Assembly (NCBI GenBank): GCA_017469935.1
Contig: JAFUFL010000008.1
Span: 1 to 64,000, forward strand
DNA from: Lachnospiraceae bacterium
GTDB taxonomy: Bacteria; Bacillota; Clostridia; Lachnospirales; Lachnospiraceae
Direction of reading: 5' to 3'
Length of the DNA: 64,000 nt
Program-made: the position numbers and the translations under genes
Notes under the pieces: model-generated
The model's input: the letters and a program-made list of their open reading frames with translations, nothing else
Told to the model about the DNA's origin: nothing
Databases searched by the model: none
Part shown: one piece after another, positions 55,053 through 62,813 of the stretch
Layout of the letters: every line of letters starts with the position of its first letter
Position numbering within the stretch: the first letter of the stretch is position 1

Positions 55053-55077
55053 GAAATTTACTAAGAAATCACGATAG

Positions 55078-55138
55078 TAAGGGGCTTGTCGTCCCACTCG
55101 GAATCAATGGATCCTGAGTGGGGCGGCAAGCCCCTTAG
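55078..55138. terminator. bidirectional terminator
   Basis: AAGGGGCTTGTCGTCCCACT pairs with AGTGGGGCGGCAAGCCCCTT. It separates convergent matC and lysR genes. Confidence 0.85.
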
Positions 55139-55140
55139 AA

Positions 55141-56103
55141 TTACCTTGTGCCGCCAAAGGCCTGTTTCATGGCGTCGATCAGCGCCCGCTCGGCGCTGTC
55201 CAGATATATATCTTTTTTGTAGACAGCGCTGACCTCCCAGCTTTCAGGCTGAGGGCTGTACTGGTAGCAGTGAAAGCGGGAGAAGCCGCCCAGCGCGTGG
55301 ATGGCTCTTTCTGGAACGATCGTCAGTCCCATGCCGGCCTCGGCGAGCTGCACGGCAGTGAGGGAACTGGATACTTCCATGATTTCCTTGGGGAAGAAGC
55401 CCAGTGTACGGAAAAGGTCATCGGTCCGTCTGCGAATGATCTGGCTTCGTTTCTGCATGATGAAAGGCATGGTTTTCTTCATCTTCCGCAGATCGACCAG
55501 CGGAAATTCCGGCGTATCGTACAGTTCTGCAGCATCATGACCGCTTCCGGCCGGATGGACAATCATATCCTGCGGGATCATATCTTCTCCCGCCACCAGA
55601 AGAAGCCTTTCCAGGTATAGAGGCTCTGTCATAACGCCCGGCGGAAGATCTTCCGGTACGATCGGCATGACGCAGAAGCCGACCTTGTCGATCATAAGGT
55701 TACGGATCAGTTCTTCGGAACGGGACTCTTCAAGGCGGATCTCCACATTCGGATATTTTTCCCGGAAGATGGGAATCGCTTTGGGAAGCATGTAGCCGGC
55801 GCGCTCATTGGGGATTCCGATGTGAATGCGTCCTTTGGCGCCGTGGCCGATGTCGTTCATCTCTCTGCGCATATTGTCGCGCATGCGCAGGATCTCCCGC
55901 GCGGTCTGCACATACTTTTCTCCGGCATAGGTCAGGGAGAGAGGGTTGGTCTTGCGGTCAAAGAGTTTGACTCCGAGATCTTCCTCCACCTTTCCGATGA
56001 TATAACTGAGCGATGGCTGTGATATATAGAGTTTTTTGGCGGCTTCTGTCACACTGTGCGCATCGGCCACTGCCGTGATGTAGGTCAGTTCCCGAAAATC
56101 CAT
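55141..56103 (-). CDS. LysR-family regulator (2 of 3)
   Basis: A 320-residue LTTR. MDFRELTYITAVADAHSVTE and KLYISQPSLSYIIGKVEEDL form the winged helix; GRIHIGIPNERAGYMLPKAI begins the effector domain. The start at 56103 follows GGAGACGCGCC; the longer frame upstream begins with a spurious hydrophobic stretch. The next LTTR gene ends 80 bases further upstream on the same strand, so the two may share a transcript. The convergent neighbour is the MatC-like transporter. Confidence 0.93.
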   Translation of the reverse strand: MDFRELTYITAVADAHSVTEAAKKLYISQPSLSYIIGKVEEDLGVKLFDRKTNPLSLTYAGEKYVQTAREILRMRDNMRREMNDIGHGAKGRIHIGIPNERAGYMLPKAIPIFREKYPNVEIRLEESRSEELIRNLMIDKVGFCVMPIVPEDLPPGVMTEPLYLERLLLVAGEDMIPQDMIVHPAGSGHDAAELYDTPEFPLVDLRKMKKTMPFIMQKRSQIIRRRTDDLFRTLGFFPKEIMEVSSSLTAVQLAEAGMGLTIVPERAIHALGGFSRFHCYQYSPQPESWEVSAVYKKDIYLDSAERALIDAMKQAFGGTR

Positions 56104-56182
56104 GGCGCGTCTCCTTTCCCCGGATCCGTCTGCGATCAATAAGACTACAAAAAGTATAGCACAGATCGGCAGCAGAAAGATT

Positions 56183-57091
56183 TCAGGATTCACGGTAGAC
56201 GTCGCAGATTACGGCCTCCAATGCCTCGGCCGATTTGGAGTGGTATTCGCGGGACGGAAATCCGATTCCGAGATCCAGGAAGACCCCCTCTTTCCCTATG
56301 CGAAGAAGGCGGGTGCGCTGATCGGGCTCGGTACAGGAGGCATAGGTGAAGGCCAGACCCAGTCCTTCTCTTGCCATGCAAACAGCCATTTCTGCTGTGA
56401 TGTTCTCATAAATTGCGCTGTATTTGCAGCGATGGCTGCGAAAGAGATTCCGGCTGAGATTCCCGAGGATCGTATCGTGATTGCCGAGTATGAGAGGGTG
56501 CGCCGCCACATCTTCCAGGCTTACCCATTCACCGTGGCCGTCGTCTCTTTTTTGCGCTTTTTCAAGAACCGGGTGGTCGGCCGAGGCCACGATATAGACT
56601 TCTTCTTTTTTCAGAAATTTCACTTCATTCTTCAGTTTGCTGGCGGGGAGGGCAATGACAGCCACATCCAGCTTGCCTTCGAGCAGGAGTGTCTCCAGCT
56701 GCATACTGTTTTCTTCCACCACATCCACCGTGACGTCCGGATACATCTGCCGGAATCTGTGCAGGATCCTGGGCAGCATTCTGTACCCTCGGAAAGAGCT
56801 GATCCCGAGTGAGACGCGGCCGCCTTTCATGGATTCGTTGTCCCACAACTCGTTCCGGGCTCTCTGGTAGTCCAGCAGAATTCTCTGCATGTGATCGATA
56901 AAGAGCTCGCCGTTTGCGGTAGGGCGTATGCCTTTTGACGTGCGCAGAAAAAGGCGGACGCCGAGCTCGTCCTCATATTGCTGCAGAAACTGACTCAGGC
57001 TGGACTGGGACATGTAGAGACGTTCCGCCGCCCTTGAAACACTTCCTTCTTCCGATAATGCCGTAAGATATTCTAATTCGCGTAAATCCAT
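56183..57091 (-). CDS. LysR-family regulator (3 of 3)
   Basis: A 302-residue LTTR. MDLRELEYLTALSEEGSVSR and RLYMSQSSLSQFLQQYEDEL form the DNA-binding domain and GGRVSLGISSFRGYRMLPRI the beginning of the effector domain. It is divergent from the DUF6282-matC2 pair across 234 bases that contain a palindromic GCTATTCGAATACC element (57203-57216), so it likely controls that pair. Confidence 0.93.
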   Translation of the reverse strand: MDLRELEYLTALSEEGSVSRAAERLYMSQSSLSQFLQQYEDELGVRLFLRTSKGIRPTANGELFIDHMQRILLDYQRARNELWDNESMKGGRVSLGISSFRGYRMLPRILHRFRQMYPDVTVDVVEENSMQLETLLLEGKLDVAVIALPASKLKNEVKFLKKEEVYIVASADHPVLEKAQKRDDGHGEWVSLEDVAAHPLILGNHDTILGNLSRNLFRSHRCKYSAIYENITAEMAVCMAREGLGLAFTYASCTEPDQRTRLLRIGKEGVFLDLGIGFPSREYHSKSAEALEAVICDVYRES

Positions 57092-57202
57092 TATGACCTC
57101 TTCTGTGATGATGCGTAATTAAGTGTTCAGAAATGCTCAGGATACTTGCTCCAAATAGGTGTCTTCATTGTAGCACAATCGTTTTCTGCAAAAAGGGAAT
57201 TG

Positions 57203-57215
57203 GCTATTCGAATAC
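57203..57215. promoter_or_regulatory. motif GCTATTCGAATAC, candidate regulator site
   Basis: The core ATTCGAAT is a palindrome. GCTAATCGAATAC at 45041-45053 (before citM) differs by one base. Confidence 0.3.
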
Positions 57216-57325
57216 CCGATAGCTTGTATCGGAACGGCATATTTCCTTTTAACTGAGGATTTCGATACGATATTATCAGAAAACAAATAATCCTTCACAC
57301 AATTCTTACACAAAAGGAGGCAGGT

Positions 57326-58195
57326 ATGGCAGATTCTCTCATGAAAGGCGTGATTGATATGCATGTGCACACCAATCCCGATCTGCGCACAAGGCGCTAT
57401 GACGACTTCGAGCTGTGTGACGCGGCAGTCCGCGTGGGAGCGCGGGCGATCGTGATCAAGACCCATCTGGGATATACCGCGAACCGGGCGTTTCTCACCA
57501 ATCGCTACAATCGGATCGTAAACGGGGATAACGACTTCACAATGTTCGGATCTGTGGTGCTCAACCGCTGCGTCGGCGGCATCAATCCGGTTGCCGTAGA
57601 AAACGCGCTTAAGCTCGGCGCCAAGGTCGTGTGGCTTCCGACCAGTTCGGCGCGCAACCACCTGGAGAAACTGGGAAAGCCCACCGATGACTGCGTAGAT
57701 GTGGTCCGGGACGGCGCCATTGTACCGGAGCTGCAGGAAGTCTTCGCCTTGATCAAAGAACACGATGCTGTGCTGGGAACCGGTCATATCTCCGTGTCGG
57801 AGATCTTTACCGTGGTCAAGGCGGCCAGAGAAGCCGGCCTTCGCAAAGTGGTGGTGACGCATCCCGAGTGGTGGATCGTGAATATGTCTATGGAAGACCA
57901 GGTCAAAATAGTCCGTGAATACGACGTGCTGCTCGAGCGCTGCTACGCGCAGAACAAAGGCGTCGGAGCCGGAAACGGCTACATCAGCAACCTTCCCGGC
58001 AACCTGGAGACGATCCAAACCGTAGGTTACAAGAATGTTTTGATCAGTACCGACGGCGGGCAGGTGGAAAATCCGGCCTGGGAGATCGCGGAAGAGCAGT
58101 ATCTGCAGTATCTGATAGAGCACGGCATTCCGAGAGAGCATGTCCGGTACATGAGCCATGACCTTCCGGCCTGGCTTCTGGGCATCGAAGCATAA
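57326..58195 (+). CDS. DUF6282 amidohydrolase-like protein
   Basis: A 289-residue protein started by AAAAGGAGG. MKGVIDMHVHTNPDLRTRRY holds an H-x-H metal site; AIVIKTHLGYTANRAF, GTGHISVSEIF, VVTHPEWW and LISTDGGQVEN bear further His and Asp ligands. The layout is a metal-dependent hydrolase barrel, and I recall the family as DUF6282. The substrate is unknown. It shares an operon with the MatC-like transporter 33 bases downstream, so hydrolysis of an imported carboxylate or lactone is likely. Confidence 0.8.
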   Translation: MADSLMKGVIDMHVHTNPDLRTRRYDDFELCDAAVRVGARAIVIKTHLGYTANRAFLTNRYNRIVNGDNDFTMFGSVVLNRCVGGINPVAVENALKLGAKVVWLPTSSARNHLEKLGKPTDDCVDVVRDGAIVPELQEVFALIKEHDAVLGTGHISVSEIFTVVKAAREAGLRKVVVTHPEWWIVNMSMEDQVKIVREYDVLLERCYAQNKGVGAGNGYISNLPGNLETIQTVGYKNVLISTDGGQVENPAWEIAEEQYLQYLIEHGIPREHVRYMSHDLPAWLLGIEA

Positions 58196-58228
58196 ACAAT
58201 CGGATCATCACTTAGGAGGGAAAATAGT

Positions 58229-59542
58229 ATGTTAAGCGTAATTATAGTAGCTGCAATCGCGATTGCTGTCTTTCTGGGGTACAAGACCAAAATCAACACA
58301 GGCCTGTTCTGTATCGTCTTCGCCTATATCATCGGCGCGTTTGTCATGGGCCTTAAGCCCAAGGCACTGATCGCTTTCTGGCCCACCAATACCATGTTCG
58401 TGATCCTGGCGGTCTCTCTGTTTTACAACGTGGCTGCCGTAAACGGCACATTGGAAAAGATTTCCCGCACACTCTTATACGCCTGCAGGAAGTTCCCCGG
58501 ACTTCTGCCTTATGCCCTGTTCTTCGTGGCGGTGATCCTCTCTGTAATGGGCGCCGCATACTTCACAGTTCTTGCGTTTCTTGCGCCGATCACCATGCTG
58601 ATCTGTGAGGAGGCCAACATGGACAAGCTGACGGGCGCGGTGGCAATCAACTGCGGTGCGCTGGCGGGCGGCAATTTCCCTACGGCGGCGCTGGGCGTAG
58701 TCTTCCGCGGACTGATGGATACAGCGTATGAAGGGACTCCCGACCTGACTCCGATTGACTCCTTCAGCGCATGTCTGACAATGTTCGGCCTGGCAGTTGT
58801 GTCCAGTCTGATCGTGATCACAGTGATGCGCTTTGGCTTCAAGGCAAATCGCAACATCGGAAAAGGCGTCCGCTTTGAGCTTCCGGAAGAGTATACCGAT
58901 AAGCAGAAGAAGACGCTGGGCCTGATCTTGGGAATGATGCTCGTAGTGCTTCTCTTCCCTGTTCTGAAGCTGATCCTTCCTTCCAACGAGCTGATCGGCA
59001 CGATTGCCGGCAAGATCGACGTCGGTCTGGTCGCCATCGTATTTGCAGTCATCGCGCTTCTGATGGACCTGGCGCCCCAGAAGGATATTATCGCCAAGGT
59101 TCCGTGGAACACGATCCTTATGATCGCAGGTGCCGGTATGCTTATCGCAGTGGCCGTTGAGGCGGGCACGATCGATCTGCTCTCCGCATGGATCGGCAGC
59201 AATGTTCCGACCTTCCTGATCCCGATCGCGTTCAGCTTTGTCGGTGCGATCATGAGCTTCTTCAGCTCCACCACAGGCGTTGTCTGCCCGGCGCTCTTCC
59301 CGCTGATTCCCGGCCTGGCAGCTTCTTCCGGACTTGCGCCGGCCGCCCTGTTTGCCTGCACCGTACTCGGCGCGCAGAGCAGCGCCATCAGCCCCTTCTC
59401 CTCCGGCGGAAGCCTGATCCTGGGTTCCCAGAGTGATGAAGAGGAGAGAAACAAGCTCTTCAACAGACTGCTGTTCGTGGCGGTTCCGATCAATGTCGGC
59501 ATCTGCGCAGTCTATAACCTGATCGTTTCCATGATCCTGTAA
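58229..59542 (+). CDS. MatC/DASS-like dicarboxylate transporter (2 of 2)
   Basis: A 437-residue membrane protein with about 12 helices, opening MLSVIIVAAIAIAVFLGYKT. GTLEKISRTLLYACRKFPGL, AVINCGALAGG-like loops and SFFSSTTGVVCPALFPLIPG are shared with the carrier at 53733, for example in S-S-T-T-G-V-V. The start follows TTAGGAGGG. It probably imports a dicarboxylate used with the DUF6282 protein. Confidence 0.85.
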   Translation: MLSVIIVAAIAIAVFLGYKTKINTGLFCIVFAYIIGAFVMGLKPKALIAFWPTNTMFVILAVSLFYNVAAVNGTLEKISRTLLYACRKFPGLLPYALFFVAVILSVMGAAYFTVLAFLAPITMLICEEANMDKLTGAVAINCGALAGGNFPTAALGVVFRGLMDTAYEGTPDLTPIDSFSACLTMFGLAVVSSLIVITVMRFGFKANRNIGKGVRFELPEEYTDKQKKTLGLILGMMLVVLLFPVLKLILPSNELIGTIAGKIDVGLVAIVFAVIALLMDLAPQKDIIAKVPWNTILMIAGAGMLIAVAVEAGTIDLLSAWIGSNVPTFLIPIAFSFVGAIMSFFSSTTGVVCPALFPLIPGLAASSGLAPAALFACTVLGAQSSAISPFSSGGSLILGSQSDEEERNKLFNRLLFVAVPINVGICAVYNLIVSMIL

Positions 59543-59608
59543 TACTGCTTCCGTGATGGGGCACAGGCAAAATAGCAATTGTCTGTAAAGCTTTGCATAG
59601 AAGTGGCT

Positions 59609-59625
59609 CATAGAAATATCCTATA
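59609..59625. promoter_or_regulatory. candidate LysR-type operator before chrA
   Basis: CATAGAAATATCCTATA matches CATAGATAAATCCTATG (48452) at 14 of 17 positions; TATCTATGGAATGCAT follows at 59631-59646. Confidence 0.4.
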
Positions 59626-59696
59626 GAAATTATCTATGGAATGCATAAGAAAGTATGTATAACAACATATAACCCGGTGTGCTACACTAAAATCAG

Positions 59697-59728
59697 AGTA
59701 ACTGTTCACAATGTGGACAGTTACTTTT
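59697..59728 (+). terminator. terminator-like hairpin in the chrA leader
   Basis: AGTAACTGT and ACAGTTACT pair around 11 bases and are followed by TTT. TACACT at 59682-59687 could be the -10 of a promoter just before it, so the hairpin would be an attenuator. Confidence 0.45.
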
Positions 59729-59745
59729 GTATAGAGGATCAATTT

Positions 59746-59856
59746 ATAACTCAGATGGGATGTTCCCCGCTGAGTTATATGATGCACACGCGTGCGGAAA
59801 GGAAGATGCTGCCAAAGAGCAGCCCGCACGCGGCGCAGCGGCTCGCTCTGCGAGCC
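59746..59856 (+). ncRNA. structured repeat element, copy B
   Basis: Stems: ATAACTCAG/CTGAGTTAT (59746-59754 with 59770-59778); CGCGTGCGG/CCGCACGCG (59789-59797 with 59824-59832); inner GCTGC/GCAGC (59808-59823); GGCTCGC/GCGAGCC (59840-59856). Compared with copy A, the paired bases change together at several positions while the layout and GATGNNCAC are kept. It ends 30 bases before the ATG of chrA and could regulate it. Confidence 0.5.
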
Positions 59857-59886
59857 TTGAAAAACCAGTCTCAGGTGCAGGCACAC

Positions 59887-60441
59887 ATGAAAAGTATTGA
59901 TAAATTAAAAAAAGGACTTTTGCTTTTCCTGTTCTTTTTCAAGATCGGCTGTTTCACATTCGGGGGCGGCTGGGCTATTTTGGCACAGATGGAGCAGGAA
60001 TTTGTAGACAAGAGGCAGTGGATCACCAAGGCGGAACTGCTGGAGATGGTGGCGGTGGGCAAATCGGTCCCGGGCATTATGATCACCAATATCAGTATGC
60101 TGTTCGGCTATCATGTGGGCGGCATTTTCGGCGGGATCTGTACGGTGGTGGGAATCACCTGCCCGGCCATCCTGATCTTGTCCATAGTGACCGTATTTTA
60201 CAATTCGCTGAAGGACAATTACTGGGTCATGGCGGCCATGACGGGCATTCGGGCGGCGGTCATTCCCATCATAGCGAGCGCGGCGCTGTCGCTGGGAAAG
60301 GACGCGCTCAGAAGCAGGATGGCAGTCCTCGTTCTGATCGTCGGCTTTGCCATGTATATGATGGGCGTCAGCAATATCATCCTGGTCCTGATGGCCATCG
60401 GGATCGGGCTTGTCTATCACTTTGCGAGGGTTAAAGTATGA
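59887..60441 (+). CDS. chrA1: chromate transporter-family protein, first half
   Basis: A 184-residue protein that forms half of a ChrA-type pair. KIGCFTFGGGWAILAQMEQE is the family motif (F-G-G-G), followed by KAELLEMVAVGKSVPGIMIT and five to six membrane helices. ChrA proteins export chromate in proteobacteria, but in gut anaerobes they probably move another oxyanion or carboxylate. The ribosome site is poor (CAGGTGCAGG), and structured element B is right upstream. The stop overlaps the partner by four bases. Confidence 0.9.
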   Translation: MKSIDKLKKGLLLFLFFFKIGCFTFGGGWAILAQMEQEFVDKRQWITKAELLEMVAVGKSVPGIMITNISMLFGYHVGGIFGGICTVVGITCPAILILSIVTVFYNSLKDNYWVMAAMTGIRAAVIPIIASAALSLGKDALRSRMAVLVLIVGFAMYMMGVSNIILVLMAIGIGLVYHFARVKV

Positions 60442-60998
60442 TCTATCTGCAGCTTTTTATTTCTTTTATGAAGATCGGATTCACGAGCTTCGGCGGAATG
60501 TCCATGATCCCGCTGATCCTGGAGGAGATGCAGACCCACGGGTGGATGTCCTCGGAGGACCTGTCCAATCTGGTCGCGATCGCGGAGATGACGCCGGGGC
60601 CTTTAGGACTCAACTGCGCGACCTTCACCGGAACGCAGACGGCGGGACCGCTGGGCGGACTCATCGCGGTCCTTGGTGTGCTCACGCCGGCTTTTACGCT
60701 GACGCTGCTCGTCGCGGCCTTTTTTGAAAAATTCAAGGACAGCGCTGTGGTGCGAACGATTATGGGCTTTGTCAAGCCGGTCTGCATCGCCATGCTAATG
60801 GGAGTCCTGGTCACTCTGGGCAGAGATACATTCTGGGCGGAGGGAGGCGGAATTCTGCCGTTTTCCATCCTGATCAGCGCGCTGATGATGTTTATTCTGG
60901 TGAGATTCAAGTGGAGTGTGCCCAAGGTGATCATGAGCTCGGCGCTGCTGGGCATTGTGTTCTACGGCATTCTGCCGCTGGCGGGTGTGGGGCATTAA
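60438..60998 (+). CDS. chrA2: chromate transporter-family protein, second half
   Basis: A 186-residue partner. FMKIGFTSFGGMSMIPLILE carries the F-G-G motif; AEMTPGPLGLNCATFTGTQT and GVLTPAFTLTLLVAAFFEKF are further family segments. The two halves together make a full-length ChrA. The stop codon lies at the start of repeat copy C. Citrate lyase accessory genes follow on the other strand. Confidence 0.9.
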   Translation: MIYLQLFISFMKIGFTSFGGMSMIPLILEEMQTHGWMSSEDLSNLVAIAEMTPGPLGLNCATFTGTQTAGPLGGLIAVLGVLTPAFTLTLLVAAFFEKFKDSAVVRTIMGFVKPVCIAMLMGVLVTLGRDTFWAEGGGILPFSILISALMMFILVRFKWSVPKVIMSSALLGIVFYGILPLAGVGH

Positions 60999-61048
60999 CT
61001 CAGGAGGGAGACAATTCCCTCTGAGCTCAAGGATGTACACGCGTGCGG
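60996..61048 (+). repeat. structured repeat element, copy C (truncated)
   Basis: CTCAGGAGGGA pairs with TCCCTCTGAG (60999-61025) and is followed by GGATGTACACGCGTGCGG, as in copies A and B, but the complementary CCGCACGCG and the last stem are missing. It overlaps the chrA2 stop codon. Confidence 0.5.
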
Positions 61049-61145
61049 GATAGCAGTGATTTGTCTTGAGGAAAAGAGGAGAGACCGGGCATGCACAAGA
61101 TGGCAGGAAATTCTGCACAGTTCAGCCGCGCGGCGGCGATTTTGA

Positions 61146-61670
61146 TCAATTCATTGGGGCCTCTTCCAGCATTTTCATAACAGCTTTTTGCATCTCCGCA
61201 ACGGAATGGGCCCGTGCCCGTGCGCATTCCTGGGCCTGCCTGCCGCAGATCAGGCATTTGCGAAAGCGCGGGCGGGAGAGCTTCTCTCCATTTATATTGA
61301 TGACATCCATATCAAACAGGCGCCCGAGCGGGTGCCTGTTTTCGATTTCCATAGTCAGTTCCTTGACTACTGCGGCGTCTGCGTCGACCGCCGCGATCCA
61401 CTCGTCGCCGGTGGGCTCCGCGATGTCAAAAGACTGCAAAACAGCAATGGATTCCTTTTCCAGCTCCTTGATCAAGGCCGCCCGGCCATCCAGAAAAGCG
61501 GCCCGGATCTGTGCATTGGTCTTAATGGGACCCGGAATGTTCATGCAGAAGGATATGACGGGGCGCCCGTACCCGCGCAGAAGCTCATTCTGCACATTTG
61601 TCCGGCGCTCCCGGCAATTCAGCATCTGCGGCAGGTCGATTTCCGTGCCTTCCATCTTCCATTCTTCCAT
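61146..61670 (-). CDS. citX: apo-citrate lyase phosphoribosyl-dephospho-CoA transferase
   Basis: A 174-residue CitX. It attaches the prosthetic arm to Ser14 of CitD. CRERRTNVQNELLRGYGRPV, FCMNIPGPIKTNAQIRAAFL, HPLGRLFDMDVININGEKLS and RKCLICGRQAQECARARAHS are clear family segments. Start at 61670 after GGGGGAAAG; the ATG at 61709 would overlap citC and lacks spacing. It is 22 bases downstream of citC. CitG, which makes the arm precursor, is not in the window. Confidence 0.95.
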   Translation of the reverse strand: MEEWKMEGTEIDLPQMLNCRERRTNVQNELLRGYGRPVISFCMNIPGPIKTNAQIRAAFLDGRAALIKELEKESIAVLQSFDIAEPTGDEWIAAVDADAAVVKELTMEIENRHPLGRLFDMDVININGEKLSRPRFRKCLICGRQAQECARARAHSVAEMQKAVMKMLEEAPMN

Positions 61671-61692
61671 GTTGGCTTTCCCCCTTGTTTTA

Positions 61693-62757
61693 TCAGTAGT
61701 GGACGACATTTTCCTCCGCGCGGATCTTTGCGAGCACCGGCGCTGCTTCTTTACTCATAAACCAGCGCAGGGTGCTCTCGGGGACCAGCGCCTTCAGGCC
61801 GTCGAAATCGCCGGCTTTGAGGAGCTGCCGAACGGTGGAGGCGCTGATGGGGGCGCCGGCGGCCGTGTCAGCCGTCTTTCTGGGAACGATGACGCAGTTG
61901 AGTCCCGCCTTGGGGAGCTCTTCCTGCATAATGCGGTTGTAGATGCCGGTCACAAGGCTGGTGGGCTCTTCGCCGACGTAACGGGTCTGAATGCCCAGGG
62001 CTTTCGCTATTTTGACAAAGACCTGCAGGTCGAGCCAGGCGTGGCTCTCAATGACGGCGGTCTCGTCCTTCTGGAAATAGCTGGGGAAGGTCGCGCTGCT
62101 GATCACATAGGGGCCGCTCTCGTGGTAGATGATGCCCGGAAGATGCGCGGTGCCTTCCATGATGAGGCGCTTGCGAACGGCAAAGGGCACGAGCGATGCG
62201 TCCTCGCTGACCATAAATAGGTGGACGACGTCGTTCTCGCGGCAGGCCTTTTCCACCAGGTACAGGTGGCCCAGCGTGAAAGGATTGGCGTTCATGACGA
62301 TGGCGGCCGAGGACTTCGCGCCGGCCATAGAGGCGGATTCTTGCTGCAGTCTCTTCAAATATTCCGCAAAGCCGGTGCGCCGGTTTTCCATAAAGACGAT
62401 CCGGCCGTCGATGCGGACGATCTCGCTGAAACCGAGATCGCCGAAGAACTTGGCGGAATCGCACTTGGTGTACAGAAACAGGTGGCTGTGACCGCACTCA
62501 AATTCGCGGCCGACCAGGTGGGTTACGATCTCGTTCATGAGGCCTTCGCCCTGATGGGAACTGCTGACGGCCATGCAGCGGAGCGTGTTTCCGAAGCAGC
62601 TTCCCGTGGCGATGATGTTCATGTCCTCGTCGTACATGGCGCAGGTATAGTCGAGATTGGCGTCCCGGCGGATGCCTTCGGCCTGCAGCAGACGGTCAAT
62701 CTGCTCGCGGGCGAAGCGGTCGGACGGGCGGACCTCAGAGATGTAATAATCAGACAT
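61693..62757 (-). CDS. citC: citrate [pro-3S]-lyase ligase
   Basis: A 354-residue CitC that acetylates the citrate lyase arm with acetate and ATP. Residues 1-135 are a GNAT-like domain (CMAVSSSHQGEGLMNEIVTH), residues 150-345 a nucleotidyltransferase domain with MNANPFTLGHLYLVEKACRE and ISASTVRQLLKAGDFDGLKA. AAAGGAGAATTC lies before the start. It follows hflX by 56 bases and precedes citX, so the charging enzymes are separated from citDEF by 18 kb. Confidence 0.97.
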   Translation of the reverse strand: MSDYYISEVRPSDRFAREQIDRLLQAEGIRRDANLDYTCAMYDEDMNIIATGSCFGNTLRCMAVSSSHQGEGLMNEIVTHLVGREFECGHSHLFLYTKCDSAKFFGDLGFSEIVRIDGRIVFMENRRTGFAEYLKRLQQESASMAGAKSSAAIVMNANPFTLGHLYLVEKACRENDVVHLFMVSEDASLVPFAVRKRLIMEGTAHLPGIIYHESGPYVISSATFPSYFQKDETAVIESHAWLDLQVFVKIAKALGIQTRYVGEEPTSLVTGIYNRIMQEELPKAGLNCVIVPRKTADTAAGAPISASTVRQLLKAGDFDGLKALVPESTLRWFMSKEAAPVLAKIRAEENVVHY

Positions 62758-62813
62758 ATGAATTCTCCTTTACAAAAATTCGGGAGCCACAGCACAATTT
62801 ATGCTGCGCGGCT

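Noticed and set aside
53733..59542. Prophage or integrative element ends near the MatC genes
   Set aside because: No integrase, capsid, terminase or conjugation gene is present; genes are metabolic and in ordinary operons.
59641..59886. Upstream extension of the first chrA reading frame
   Set aside because: It runs through the leader hairpin and structured element B; homology begins at MKSIDKLKK, so the start is placed at 59887.
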